Numbered from the stretch's first letter, positions 36,923-52,100 are shown. The stretch: 64,000 nucleotides of DNA from Lichenostomus cassidix (GCA_008360975.2 CM039183.1:80822350-80886349); one strand, 5' to 3'. Notes: a model not told the origin generated them from the sequence alone. Translations and numbers: made by a program.

Positions 36923-38631
36923 AAAATGTTATGTGTCTGACAGAAGACATACTGTGCTGCTAACCCTTCTGTGCTGTCCAAGTGCTGCGGAAAGTGACAC
37001 AAGTGTTTGTCCTGTTTATTTCCAGATTGGTTTTACTGTGCTTATTTGTCAAATGTGAATATTATGTAAGTGGTACGTCAAGTGGTACAGTAAAGAATAT
37101 AGTACACTGTGAAGAACAGCACAATCTGTTAGTCCAAATCAGTGAGTAGGCTGCACAAATCTATCTCTTTGTAAAAAAGTAATTCTCTGTGAGAAAATGA
37201 GACATCAGAAGCACTTTTATGTACTGACTTCATTTAAAAGGACATAGAAATCGCCTTCCCATTTCCAACTTGAAATAAAAGGTTTAGGTGCTTCACTATG
37301 GAAACCACTTTAGGTTTTCTGAACTGCAATACTGCAGGCAAACTGCACAGAAAAACAAAATTTAAGATTTCTTTAACTAACAGTACAAAGAATACTGTTG
37401 GGTTTTTTAAATCAAGAAACAAATATAAATATTTACTAAAAACTAGATGAATAGCAGTTTAGTTTCTGAAAGTAGTCAATCAAAAATACGAAGTTCTAAA
37501 ACTAGAAAAATCAACAGCGTTAAATTGTATGGTAAAATAGTAGGGGAAAATTATTAATAATGCAAAGCTGACAGAGTTGCAGAAATATTAAAGAAAGACA
37601 GCAAAAACTGTCTGACATCAAAAAGCCAAACAATGGCAGTGACTCACCAGCCCACTTGGAGCAGTACACCCTAACTAGGAAACCACATCTATTGCTCAGT
37701 CTCAAATGTTATGTACAAGCAGGCACACAAATAAAGTACCAGAAACAGTAAGATGGTAAGAAATTAGTTATTTTTAGAATTTATAACTAGATATTCCTTG
37801 GTTGTGTATTATGTGTACATTTCCTTATGTTTGTGACAAGCATTATTATGTCTGTATTTGTGTGTGTATATCAGACTGCAGAAGGCTGAAATTCTACAGC
37901 ATCCATAGTATTAAAAAAAAAAACCCACCTTGCTTTCTTAGAAATCAATTCTCAAAGGCTTTCTTTTTGTTGTACTTATATCTTATGACATGAGACATAA
38001 CCTTCCTAATTACAAATTAACATCTATTAATTGGTATTTCTACAGTACAACTGCCCTTGATGGTTTGGAAAGAGTATGTAAAACAAAACTAAAAGAAAAA
38101 GTTCAAAATTTTCAGATGAAATATTTTTACTTAAAGTTCTTACAACAAAAAAACATAAAACCAAACTAGAGCAGTAATTTTGCCTCTATTAAAAAGTAAT
38201 TCCAAGTTCTTAATGATCATGTATCTGAAAGAATTAAATAATGCATTATGAAGTTTTTACATAAACTTACTTTTAAATCAAGAAAGGACCAAAAAGACCA
38301 CAATGCTTGATCTGAAAGTTCCCAGAAAGTGAATTTAATTCTTTCAGAAAGATACATAATTTTATCTTAAAGATGACAAACTACAAAAGTTGTTTTTTTT
38401 TCCTTTTAAGTTGCTGGTATGACAGCTGAATTTTCCAAGTAACAACACTGGAAATGGAAAAGTATGCTTAAGTAAAAGTGAATCTATAAATAGAAAATGT
38501 GAAAGCACTGATAAAACTGTAGGAAGTACAACAGGTGGTAATGAATGGCATTGAAGGTAAGGTAAATATAGTAATGCAAGTAACCGATGAGAGAAGCTAA
38601 AGGAATCATAGCGTATCAGTAAATGCTAGAG

Positions 38632-38762
38632 TAAAAAACCCATCAAACTGAACAACCAACCAGCCAAAAAACCACAAAACAGAAAAACCAAACAAAAAAA
38701 AATCCCAGAACAATCCCCCCTCCCAAAAACCAAATCCAAAACCCCACAAAACACAAGAAAGA
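38632..38762. repeat. A/C-rich low-complexity tract
   Basis: About 130 bases of A and C with few other bases (CCAACCAGCC, AAACCACAAAACAG, CAATCCCCCCTCCC). It is the complementary-strand equivalent of the G/T-rich tracts elsewhere in the window. Confidence 0.85.
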
Positions 38763-41700
38763 AATTTAAAGGACGTTAGGAGTAAAAGTAAAACCCCAGA
38801 TAAAAAGAAAGATACCCTACTAAATGTAAGTAAGAAAATTTTAAGTAGTTACGAAAAAAAACCCAAACTAGAAATAGTCCAGAATGGTTTATGCTCCAAT
38901 TCTGAAGTTGAAGAAGAAAAGGACATTTCCATTCCATATGATATTGTGGATGGAACTAAAAAAGTGGGGATATGAAAAATCATCTGCAATTTTCCAGTGT
39001 AAAAAGCGTTATGTTCAATGCAAGCACAGTATTTCGTGTTTTGAACTGCAAATAAAGAATATCAAAGGAAGCAGACCTCTCTTCTACCCCAGAAAGTTCT
39101 TGGCAATAACAGATATTTGATTAAATTACAAATACATAAGTTTACTTCTACATAGTTAATTAATTTTTAAATAGCATGAAGAAATGGAAAAAGAAAATTT
39201 ATTATTATGGCTAATCATTTCAGGGAATATAATTATTTCTCAAATAGTATTTGTAAGATGCCAATTTATTTTAAGTATCACAGTTCACTGCTTATGCTCC
39301 TGGATAAAATTGGCAACTAATAAAACCCATGTATGTTTTATTTATTAACTTAGCAGACAGATGTGCACTTACTGAATTTCACATTTAATTGCTAGTATTT
39401 CCCCAAAGCAACAAAGCCCTGAAGGTCTTGTTAGAAATATGTCAACTGAAAGTGGAGTTCTGTTTCTTAGTTTGTTTTTTAGATGCAACGCTTCTACATT
39501 TAACTATTCAGACTTCAGGAAAAAAATCATTGGCCAATGATAGAAACAATTATGATTGGATAAGAGAATTGTCCACTGCTGCTCCTGCAGACTCTCAATA
39601 TATCATAAGGGCAATGAAATCAATATGCCTCAATTTAAATATAATTAAATCCATAAAAAAATCCACAGACTGCATTGTCAATGTTATTTAATAACTACGC
39701 TGATAGCTAAAAAACTTCTGAAAATCTTTCTATTTCACATGATGCACTTAACTGAAAATCCTGTCTCTTTAAAATTCCTACTGGAAAAACAGGCTCCTTA
39801 GTAGTAAGTTGGTGTTTTAGAGTCTTGGTCTTAAATTTTTTCTAATTGCCTTTTTTAAGCCTTCTTTGGAACTTGGAACTTAGCATAGGCTGATAATTTA
39901 AAAGTAAGATATTACTGATCAAATGGCCATAGGCATGTTATTTTCATGAGTGAAATTCTAGAAATCTGTCTCCTGCTAAATCAAAAGCAATTGAAAAAAA
40001 AATCATCGCCTTGTGCACAGATTACAATAAAATTTGCCATATTTATTTTACACCAGTTCCTGTATGTGCAGAAATTCATTGGGAGCCATCACTTCTGCAC
40101 ACATAAGCTACACTCAGTTGTTCACAGGGAATTGAAATGTGCATACTGATACTGATTAAGGAGGAAAAAAAAGTTGCATTCTTTCCTAACACTCAACTGC
40201 TTATTTTAAGAAAGAAGCGGTGATGAGGAATGCATCTTTAAAGACAATACAACCAGTGAAAAATTGAGATCTTTTGGGTGGAGAGGTGGTGGTGCTGTAT
40301 GTAGAGTTAATAGCAATGTTGCATGCTATCTGCTATTGACAGAATTTCTCATATCTGCAACAGTGTAGGTAAAGTGTCTTTAAAGCTGCCAGCAAAGATT
40401 TTTAAAATGCCCTGCTTTGGCTCCTCTGCCTTCACTTTTCAGGCAGGAGAATCAATCAGAAGCACCTCAGGATGATGAAAGACGTGCCAGGGTGCCAAGT
40501 CAGCAAATGATCCTTTGGCTCTAAAAGGAGAACTGCTGCTCTCTGGCTTGGCAGCAGCTCTCAGGGTGCTGCCCTGCAGGACCCAAGATGGATGGGCTAC
40601 CAGGGTTACAGAGAAGCAGGAATCTTCCCAGTTGCTTCTCCTGTCAACAGAAAGAACAGCTTTGCCATGGCAACTGTGCTACATACTCTTCTATGTTTAG
40701 TACATCCTATTTTGGATATATCTTTCTTGGAGTTGGGTTAAAAACATAAAATTTCTTCCCCATTCCAACAGAGTTAAGAATCAATAAGACTGAATTGCTG
40801 GAACAATCTCAAATATCCTTTTTTTTGTATCCTCATGACCCCTCCAAATCTCTACTTAATTTCTTTGAATATCTTACACTGCAATTTAAAACTCTTCAAA
40901 CAAGAGCAGTGAGAGAAGGAAATGTGGATGGCATGAAAACAATAATAAAATAGTACAGATATTTTAAACTCTTAACATTTCTCCTTAAACCAGACATTTG
41001 TGTTTGTTTCTGAATACATATTACTGTAACTGACCCTTTCTTACAGGAATCATAACAAAAATGGCCAATAAAAAGTTTGAAAATGCAGATAGAGTACTAC
41101 AGGTTTGCTAAATGTGGTACACTTTGTGAATGAGAAGACAGAGGAGAGAATCGTGTTTCAGAGAATCAGGTAGAAGAGACAACTGCAAAGTACAGGTAGC
41201 ATTATGTAAGAGTTTGTTTCATAGACAACAAAAAAATGACAAAATCGTGCCTTATGTAGGGCCGTAATAAAAATTAGTGATACAAATTAAGGGCTATATG
41301 TGAAGAAGAAGCAAAAATTATAAATCACAAGCTAAAAGGAAATTCTGTTATACTTGAACAAATTCTTAATTCTTGTCTTAAATATTAATAATTCTAATTT
41401 AATTCTAATATTTCAAGAGTACCCAAACTGAGCAACTGTATAATACTATCACAGTATAAATCCAAACATTTAATTTGATTTGACTGAAAAATGGAGTTCT
41501 CTAGTGATTGCAACAGGTTCTGGATCTGGTCTTTAAATTTTGAATTAAGCAGTATATGGAATTTCTATTAGACCATGAGTTCTAGGAAAAATTTAGCTTC
41601 CTGCAGATGGATTTCTTCCTGAAATAAATGTTTTAACATATAGGTAATGAATAACAAAACAAAACAATATTTAGTCAATACTATTAATTTGAGTTGATTC

Positions 41701-42062
41701 AACATAAACCTGGATGGACAATTGCTTACACTTCATTCATAATTTTCCTAACTTACTATACAACTATACTTTTTATATAGCACTATATAACTTTATGCAG
41801 CTGTGATACTATTGCAGCATATTCTACCAATCTTGATCAGGGATTTTTGTTGGGTTTTGCATTGTTTTGGTTTTTTATTAACTGTTACGTGATTTTAGGC
41901 AATAAAATTCAGATAGAGAACACCAAAACTCATAGATTATTATTAAAGAATGAGGAGAATAATAATTGTAAACAATGAAGAGAATCAATAACAGCTTTCA
42001 GATTTGATGTATTAATAACACATTCCTAAATTCAGCATCTGAAAAATCTATTGCCTGTGTAG

Positions 42063-42112
42063 AAAGGTGTTTGGACTAAATGACTCCCTCTGACCTCAGA
42101 ATCCATAAATCA
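42063..42112 (+). mobile_element. Possible CR1 3'-end remnant
   Basis: GTGTTTGGACTAAATGACTC followed by CTCTGACCTCAGAATCC resembles the CR1 end (ggttggactagatgacctcctgaggtccc). It is short and diverged, so the call is weak. Confidence 0.4.
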
Positions 42113-44300
42113 ATAATATAATTTAACTTTCAAATGCATTTAAAACATTTGGCAAGGAAGTTAAAAAGTATATTTTGAAATTGAAATGTATGCTAAAATA
42201 CATTTTGAAGAACAGCTCTTACAATAAATAGACATATTTAAAAATGAGCAAAAAGGCTCTTGAGTATTAATAGTTTTGTCATTAGCATAAAACAACCCAG
42301 AACAGTTCATATTCTTTGAAATGCTATTCAAGTGAACACAGCTGTAATCTAATCATTACTCAAATCCTTACGTGTAACTGTGCACAACTCTGTAAGTTCT
42401 CAATCAATGGTGCAGTTTTCAGTTACCTTTTTCTCCCAGTTTCCAAGCTCTCTCTTACGATTACCATTTCCTCCATCTTTATACATAAATTATATTATAC
42501 ACAGGTCTTACAGGGAATACTGAATATAAGCAGGGACATCAGAAATAATCTGTCTGAGAAACACAGAATTCACAGGACTCCAAATATGAAATCCCCAACA
42601 GGCTTCCTCTGATGCAAACCAGACACTTTGTGCAAAAATTACCTGTTTAAAATGCCTGCCAGGACACATCTAATATACATCCTGAATTTCTATTACTGCC
42701 TGAAGAAAAGAGTTTTAACCTCCTGCAATTGGAAATCCTGACTGTGGGATGTGTTAGTAATTTTCTAAAATCAGCCAAATTTTGTAAATTTTCTGCAAAG
42801 CCTCTTTCCTGACCTAATAGCATTAATTATTACATCCTTATTATACCAATCTCCCCAAAACTACATTCACACTCTTAGAATAGTATTTCAATTTCTTCCA
42901 GAACTCAAAAGCAGAGGAGTTCCGCAGTGGAAATTTGCTTTACCCTTCTGTGAAAATTTTTACCATTATTATTAATGCTAATATAATATACAAAAATATG
43001 CTCATCATGAACATATTTCAGTACCTCAGTAAATTTGACATCTAACTTTAGTCACCAAGTACATTTCTTTTTGTTCACTCCAGTACAAAAGGACTACTCC
43101 TTGTATAACAACTTCTAATGTTCTGGAAGATTGTTACAGCTGCTCTCCCCCCTCAGTCCTCTCTTTTTCCAGATTATTTTATGGAAATTGGCATTTTGTC
43201 AACAATATCTCAAAACACATCAAACATGCACACAAAGAATCCCATGAAGATTACCTATAAAAGATGGAAATACCCTGTTCTGTGATTTATTGTATTTTTA
43301 AAGAGATGCAAAACTTTAAAAGCAAACCCAAACTACAAATTACCAATAATTTTCTCTAGTAATCATAATTTACTCTTGACATTTTTATCAACTTTCTCAT
43401 ATATCATATGTTGCCTAGCTATACACTAGCACAATTATAATGAATTTTACATTACAATTATAATGAATATTGGGCAACATCTCACAGTCCTCATCACAAA
43501 GCACCTTTTACTGCTTGGCCTATTTAGCAACACTATCTATAGAAAACAGATGAATTTTGAGAAATATCTTAATAAATTTTCCATGATTTCAGAAATTACA
43601 CTTTAAAGGTGATTAGTAGTGCTGTAGAGCAAATAGCAAAATAGTACTACATAAAAAAGATAATTCTGTAAGCAGTTTAATTCCCGTGTGACTCTAAAGT
43701 CATTAGGGGAGCAGAAACCCTCTTCCTTTTTGTTACTCTTAAATCATGTATGAGGAGAACCTCAGCAGCTTTATGCTTGCCCTGAAAGTTAACTTCCTCC
43801 ACTTTTTCTACAGTGATATCTACACCCAAGAGAAACAGACAAGTATAGTTTAAAAAGAGTTGCCTTTTACATGGTAATTAATTTTAAGAACCCATGACCA
43901 TGGAAAACTCTATCTTAAATAACCCACAAACTGGAATCAGCTCCTACATTACAGACAGAAAACATAGGTATGAACTTTTAATTAATTAAATTCAGACACT
44001 TGAATTTAAGCAGATTCATCTTCAAAGCTAAGTAGAGCTGAGCAATTCTTGAGCAACCAGCATGTAGAATAAACTAATGGGATGCATTCCAACGGTTGGC
44101 CAAACCATTCACTAGCAGAATCATGAAACACTGAGGAAATTACGGTCTACAATTTAGACTATGTTCTTTAATATTGTAAATAATGATCTTACTTATTTTA
44201 TATATTTTCTCAATGTACTATGAGCTACATGCTTTTATTAGGAATGGCAATTTTAAGTCCATATAATGATGCTAAAAACCTAATTTGGTTCTTTTATGCC

Positions 44301-44346
44301 TGTGTTTGGCTGTTGTTTGGTTTTTTGGTTTGTTTTTCTTTTTGCA
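44301..44346. repeat. G/T-rich low-complexity tract
   Basis: Repeated TTTGG and GGTTTG words over about 45 bases. Confidence 0.75.
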
Positions 44347-46324
44347 AAGGGTTTTTGCTTCTGTTACAATAGAGAATGGATGATGCTCAATTAGAAGAAA
44401 TGCTATCCAGTATTTTTTCTGCTCTTGTTATATGCATTGGCATGAAATGTGTAGCATTCAGTCTTTGCTCTGAATACAGAAATGATACTTTCTTTTTTTT
44501 AATGACCGTCATTGCTATAATTCTACACATACCACAAATACTACTTTAACTTCATAAATGCTTTTAGAGAGAGGTAATGATTTCCTACTTTTAAGAAAGA
44601 GTCTTTTAAATCTTTAAATGTAGGTGCTAATCTATTCTTGGCTGTCTAGGAGCCTGCCATTACACAGAAAAGTAATAAATTCAAAGCAAAGCCCGTGCTG
44701 TCTTCTGTGAAAACTGCAGACACTTATGTCTTCCTCTTCACATACAGAAATGCCCTGAGAAAGAAATCTACAGGAAAAAAGTTTCAGTCTGAATGGTAAA
44801 CATTTTCCAAAATTTACAAATTGAAAAAAAGCTCTTATGATACAAAACACTATCATTTACCTGATCTACAGTGTAGGTGAATTTTACTGTGTGAGAATTG
44901 ATTCTTTTGTCTTGTTACTGAGAGAGACAAGTATTCTTTTCACATTATACCTGAAAATTCATTCTGTTTTCAGCAGATGGTACAATAATGTCTTTCAACA
45001 ATACAGCATTTATCTGACAGAAGCACAACTCACTAGTCTAATTTTGCTATCAACATTGGAAATACCAACTGGAATTATACACCATTTACTTTTGAGAAAA
45101 ACATACCAATTATCTAGAATTACTTCTTATTTTTAGTGAGAAAGAGTTTCAAGCTTAAAAGCACCTTGCCCTCCTCAGCCCCAGACTTCTGGTGTTACCT
45201 TCTCCTGGCTACTCTGGAGCAAAGAGTCTGTGAAAGACAGACAAGGTTTGGTAGGTAACCAGGTCTGAGAAGTAAAAGGGAGGTAATTGTGTTGAGGTTT
45301 AGGCAGCTAGAAGGGAGGTATGATAACATCAAAGACCTGGCAAATACACAATGGTAGCAGACAGGAATGACTAGACAATGAGAATACAAGATATCCAGAC
45401 AGACACAGAAGACAGGTTAATCACAGTGAAGGATCACTGTGTTGATGACTCCTGCTAGTGGCAAGCAGTGCTTCAGATGTAATTTGAATCCTCAGTAATC
45501 CTCTGCCATTTCCCCATTCCCTGTGCATGTTCTAAACAGTACTTTACCTTCCCCAGAAGCAAAAATAATGTATGTCCACTCACATGAATGGACATGAAGA
45601 AAGGTTCAAGCTTATCATATAAGGTGCAAGCTTCCCAGTGAAACTACACATGCAGGTGAAAAACAAAACAGCTCCTAAAACGTCCAGGTACTACAGTTTC
45701 TAGAGAAATAATTTTGCTAGTTTGCTCAAGTTATTCAAGATCCTTCTTAAAATCAGATAAGTTCTAAATTAAACAGATAGAGAAGCTAATGTGTTGCTTT
45801 CTTTAAAAATGTTTCCTTCATTAAAATAATTTAAAAATAACAACAGCATAGATATGGAACCTAAATAAATGTTCTAGTTGTAACATAATTAAATTAGTTC
45901 TAGCTGTTACTTAAGGTCCCTCTGAAATATTTTTCAGGCCTGGAAGACTGAGGGATAACTTTGTGGGCTATATGCTATCCTCCAGGTTTCTCAGGTATAA
46001 GAAATGTTTTCTACAGGATATTGGAGAAAAATAGGGAGTTTCAGAGTTTTTCTCAATATTCACCTTATGTTCCCATAAAATGATAATTATTTTCTTCACA
46101 AATTTATAACTCCTGGAGTGTTAGTGAAGCTCCTATAAGCTTTCCTGAATAGTATTTCCTGGTAGAAAAATGACTTGTCTCTATATAACTTAACAGGTTT
46201 CCTTTTAGGAACTCAACTAATTTGCAACTATAATCTCACTTCTAGAAAATTCATCAAACTCAGCAGGTTTAGAGATGATACAACAGCAGAAGTGATAGAC
46301 ACACCATAAGATTGTGCTACCATT

Positions 46325-46478
46325 GAGAGTAATCTCAAAAGGCTGGAGAAACTGGCCAAGAGAAATCCTGAGCTGCCGCAAAGGGAAGCACAAAAAATGC
46401 TTTGAGCAGGTTGTTATACTAGATCATCTCCAGATGTTGTTTTCAACCTTTTCCATTCCATAATTCTACAATCATTCA
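46325..46478 (+). mobile_element. Deleted CR1 fragment
   Basis: CTCAAAAGGCTGGAGAAACTGGCCAAGAG resembles an internal CR1 block. After an internal deletion it is followed by the CR1 end: TTTGAGCAGGTTGTTATACTAGATCATCTCCAGATG, then TTCAACC, then CATTCCATAATTCTACA. It is diverged. Confidence 0.7.
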
Positions 46479-47459
46479 AGGAATTCACTCTGTTTCAGTT
46501 AATCAACAGGACTAACATAACATAACATAGCTAACATAATAAAACTGTGTAGGAAGAACTCAAAAATAGTTAACTCATTCAGTTACTCTAAACCAAGTTC
46601 TTTTATAATTTATTCCAATAGGCAGAAATACAACTTAGATTTTTAACTCTATTACTCCAGTCTCTGTTTTATATTTCTCATACACAATTCACTATGCTAT
46701 TCTCTATTAAATGTTGTAGCTAGGCTTAGTAAAAGAGCTTTGATTAAATGATAAGGCTACACAGAGTTCTTGAAAACTGCAAGTTCAGCTAGAAGTTTAA
46801 TAATCTTAAAACTCAAGAGACACTAGCACTAACTTTTAATGAAAGAATTAATTATAAAGATGAAATAGAGCCCAAACGATCTTGTTTCAAGACAATACAC
46901 ACAGAGGTTTAATTGTGCTTTGCCAACTCAGTCCCAGGAATGACAGATGCCAAGACATTCAAAACATACAAGCTTCATTTTCAAAGTTTGCACTATAATC
47001 ATGCAACCTGGGATGCCATTGTCTACAAGAAAGGAGAAATACACATACATTTTTCTTCTCTTTTTCTCATCTTCCTGCTTTATGCATTTGACTTCTCCCT
47101 ATGTGAATTGCTATTGGAATCAAGTGAAAATATCCAATGTCATATACCAGGAAGCTAAACAGGAGTGGATTCAAGAAAGTTATTTTCTAAAACTACTTTT
47201 AATTCTGTAATGTTGGTTCTACATGCATTTCAAATGTATACTTCAGCAGGAAAGAAATAATTCTACAAGATATGCAATGCATATTGTGCTGCCATAAATT
47301 CTTCTGTGATACTGTGTGCATGCGTGCATTTACAATTGAGGTTCACTTCAGCAGAGGTATCTGGTTACCTGCATTTCATAAACGTTAAAGCCTGCAACCA
47401 TCAATGTCTTAATCCTTAATCTAATCAAGCCATATAAATCATATATCCTGCCTGAGTAT

Positions 47460-47910
47460 ACTTCAGGTTCTCTTTCAGGAACACCTCCAACTTCAGCAAA
47501 ATGTTCTCCGCTGTGCAAATCCTGCACATCCAAGCTTTACACCAATCCAGCAACTCATATAACTAACACTCAGATCTAAATACACTCGGCTGCTGCTCCC
47601 CTTCTCCATCACCACAAACCTAGTCCAGTATTCCATTCCCAAATCTCCAAGGCCCCTATGAGTCTCAATAAACTCACTCTTATTCTGACACTTACCCAGG
47701 CTCACCAATACATCACCCCCACTGAATCAGTTGTGGACTGAGGCTGCATCATCAGTGCCTACCTAAAATTGAACCCCCAGATTCTTAAGTCCTCAGCACA
47801 ACAACCTTAAATCTATCTCTGATACCTTCTATAAAGATGTTCAGCTTTAGCTCATCACAACCTATCTCCCTAAACTAAATCCACACCAGAAATCCTGTCA
47901 ATGTAGCAAC
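47460..47910. other. C-rich, G-poor block of unknown nature
   Basis: The plus strand is strongly depleted in G and rich in C and A across about 450 bases (for example CACTCGGCTGCTGCTCCCC and CACCCCCACTGAATC). The minus strand is open for 71 codons at 47493-47708 and 61 codons at 47348-47533 in different frames. I recognise no protein or repeat family. It stands out from its AT-rich surroundings. Confidence 0.5.
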
Positions 47911-49140
47911 AAACAGGAGTTGCTGCTGACACCAGCTGTGAAACCCACTTTCCCCTCTGGGCACAGAATTAATAGTGGATTGGTGTCCTGCCAGATCAAG
48001 CCTCAACCAGCCAGGTAGTGCTGTCACCCAAAATATATACTCAGTTTAAAATATGCTGTGGAACCAGATTTCATCTTCCACATGACTCAGCCATGCAAAT
48101 AATAATTCCAACCTTAGCTGCAAAAGAAACTCTAGACAGCTAATCCCTTTCATCCCAGATATAAACCTATTCTTTTAATGACTTTTACATCAGTTAAATC
48201 CAACAGAAAAAAAATTGTGCTTGTTTCAGAGCTGGGACAGCAGCTCTTTCTGACTGTGGTGGCAGCACCCAAACATTTTAGAAAGCACCAAACAAACATC
48301 AGTTGGTTTTCCTGGTCTTTAAAATAGTGATGGTTATGCATAAGCTATATAGGTAGATAAACACAGCTTCAAAAGTATTTTCAGCAAAACCAAACAAAAC
48401 CAACAAAGGAGATTCCAATGGGCCAAACTGATGTTCTAAGTCATTATGTACAGGACTATCACAGATGTTTGGAGAGGCAAGTGTGTGCAAAGCTAAGAAA
48501 TCCAAGATATTGATGTGTTCTGTAAAATGAAAAGAATGTTTTGAAAGAAAGACGAAGTTATGATTTCACACTAGTATCCCCTAAAATTCCATACTTTCCA
48601 TTTACACTTTACTGTATTTATCTAAGATCTTAAAGACAGTTTTAATTATTAGCTGTAGTTACTCTTTAAACAAAAAATTATTATATCAGTAATTCCCACT
48701 TAGATATTCTAGGGCTGCAACTCTTTTCCCATTATGAAGATATGAAATACTAAAACAGCAAATAGACTCCAAAGCCACTGACACAGGAACTGTGCATTTG
48801 TAATGTATCCCAAAAAAACATTAAGTGAAACTGTGTTAAAAGCATGCATTATGAAGACTTTAAACAGTTCTCCCCAGCTAAAAGGCAAAGGTAAATCTGT
48901 CATGAAATCTGTTACCTTTCCTGGAAATTGAACTTTTAAGAGCACATATGGTATATATGCTATTCACACAGACAACTGCAATATCCAAAAAGCATTAAGG
49001 AAGCAGTGCTTAATTTTCTGTAACATCATTCCATTTTGCAAATCCTTGTCTGTAAGCAGGAATGCTCCATGAAGAAGAAAGTTTAACAGGAGCATTAAAA
49101 TTATCTATTTGAAGACATAGACCTTGGCTTTGGGGTTGGG

Positions 49141-49157
49141 TTTTTTTTTTTTTTTTT
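49141..49157. repeat. Poly-T run
   Basis: Seventeen Ts preceded by GGGTTGGG. Read on the minus strand it is a poly-A followed by CCCAACCCC. No parental retrotransposon is recognised. Confidence 0.8.
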
Positions 49158-52100
49158 AAGCCTGGATTTTGTGCACAATTTGGAACAAGAAGATTTCCAG
49201 GAATATTACTTATTAGCTTTTTGAGGTATGATATATTTTCATTTCTGTAATTAAGCATTTTTCCTTTTCCAGTAGTATGTTTCCATGAATGACTCGATTC
49301 CCCAATATTAACGGTAATAATAATCTAGTTGACAGAGTTATCCTCATGTAATCGATATTTGCTGCTTCTGTTCCCAAACACACCTGAGGTTTTCTGATTA
49401 CATGTCATCCTCAATTTTGCCAAGCACCTAAGTGTAGTCAAAGCCCTGCTACCTTTTAGCTCTGTAGGAATACTTCTGAACTCCTTTCTCCTTAATGCTA
49501 TCATTTCAAGATAATACGAGAGGGAAGAGAAAACTGCATGAACCATTTGTCATTTTCCAGTTCTGTCTGACATGTAAGCATCTTAAAATCTAATCTGTAA
49601 CAGAGGGTGACATATGCAGCAGAGGCAGGTATACACTTCAAAGGTGTATGGCACTCTTTTGGCATACACCAAGTCTTGACTGATTCTTTCATTCCTGCCT
49701 TTCAGGGAAAAGATTTATGTTTTCCCAAATCTGTATCTCCACACTAGGTATATAAGAAAAAAAATGCAGATACACTGATTATTCTATCCATCCATGATTT
49801 CCTTTGTTATCAGTAGTATCAAAGGTTTTATGGAATAAAAGTTAACCATACATTTACCCAGAGCACTATTTTGCAGCATCTTTAACCACTCACAATTTGA
49901 AATATGTTACAATTTGTGCTTACTGGTATAACAAGGAAAGAAATGACATCTTAAAAAGTATGAAAAAATGTCCAAACACAAGTTAAATTCTTTTCATATG
50001 GTCTACATAACACCAATTTCTTTCTTTTACCTAGGTGAAGTATTATTAATCTGATGCATGAACAAAAGTCAACAGCAGAAATTACAAAAAGCCAAATATA
50101 CTTGATGGCCATTTTAGTATCTCAAACAACAGTAGACTGCAAAATGTATTTAGCTTCTCTAGCTGCATAATATTAATAGTTGTTTTTTCTTATGATTTTA
50201 GCCATTTTCTACCATACTTGAGAAAAAATAGTATAGCTTTCTTTCTATAATATTTCCATAAGAAACCTTTATTATAATGATTATAAACTTATGGTCAAAG
50301 AGATTAGACGTACTGCGAAAATGAAGTAAACTACTCGGAGAGAGGAGCTTGTCTGAAGAATTCTCTACATCACATCAGACACACTTGCATTTGGAAAAAC
50401 TATGTGGTGTGTGTACCACACTTGCCCAGAGCAACCACGAGATACAGAATGGATGCATGGAGAAAGGCTTATGAAGACAAGCTCTGACATTAATAGCTCA
50501 GTTCTTTGCACTTCAAACCTTTGGGTTACCTAGCTGAACCCAGCTACAGGAAAACTCCATTTTTACCTGATGAACTGATTACCAACCAAGCTAGTCCAAC
50601 TTCTTGACTTTTGCAATGTCTCTAATTTGCAGGCCAGCTAGGGAAAAAAAAGGCTCTCCACCACAGGAATATTTCAGCCCTTCATTTGCTTCCCTATAGA
50701 GCTGTTTCCATGTAGTTTGACATTCCAGTGACATGACTGTTAGCTACACAGTGCTGAATAGCAACAAAAATGTTGGAAAATGCTCAAAATCATAGTGCTT
50801 CTGTGCTCCCCTTTGCTCTTTTTCTTCCTCAATACATTGCCTGCATAGACTGCTTGTTTTACAGGTCTTCCTATTTAGAGCCACATCACACACACCATAG
50901 CTGAATGCATCTTACAAGAAACTCCAATCCACATCCCAATCAATCATCATCAATCATCAGCCTCTTGTGTACACTGATAGAATTTGAATACCTGGTAACT
51001 AAGTTAACTAAGTTAACTTATTAATTACAGCAATGAAAATATTACTTGTTCCAAATATCTAATAATGTTACTTATGTAAGTTTGTCAGTATACAGACAGA
51101 AGTATGCTTTGTACGACTATGTGTTACAATGTTCAGCAGATCAGGTCATCCCTGTAATAACGTTTCCTGCCCAAATCATCCAAAAGGACATTTTCTTAGA
51201 GAAATTATGGGATTTTTGTCACTTTACTTGGAAGTCTACAACATAAATATCTGCATTTCAGCTTATCAACTTAAATGTCCTTTCTCATAGCCAGAAGAAA
51301 AAAGCAAACAACTCCAGGGCCAATTATCATAATTATGTACGAGAACATAGGTTGGATAAGAAATTATTTTTCCCCTCCCTTGGCTACAATGGAAAATTAA
51401 AGTAAGAAAGCCAGATGGAAACATCATAGAAATCTGAATTCAAGTGAGACAAATCCCACCTTATGTCTAACTCCTTCGGCTCTTTTGAGTCAAAGCTGTT
51501 TTGCTGTAATGAGCTTGATTCTCAAGAATTTATGTAACATTTAACAAAGCCTTGCATGACTATCTATCTTCATGCTGGTACATTTTTTACTTAACTTTAG
51601 CTGCTTGGTTGCCTTTTACAAGAAGCAGACAGCAATGTCTACTGCACACACCTAAACTAAAGAGGATAAATCTCACCCTTTATATCCTGTGTCATTCATG
51701 TCAGGTGAGAATCTAGCACCCACATTTGAATTTGGACTAAATGCTTACATATAATATCAGGAATTACATATAACTTGGTGTTTTGATTTTAAAACCCCAA
51801 ACAAACAGCTATTCAGTGTACAGCGTTTTTGATAAAAGTATTTTAAAGTTTTTAAAAAGGAAAAATCATACACAGAAAGTGATGCAATATGAAACTGTAA
51901 GGCTAGATAAGCTATGCATCAGCAATTATTGAATAACAGAGCTTTCCAATACACTCAGATTATGTCTTCCTTTCCTATTTTGAAAGCCATTTTCTGGTTT
52001 TTTATTTTCTTTTTCAGAATTATTGGAATTAACACTTCAGGGGTTAGAAATGGGCAGTAAACCAATACGTGCTTTCCATTTCCGGCCCTCTGTTTTTGAA

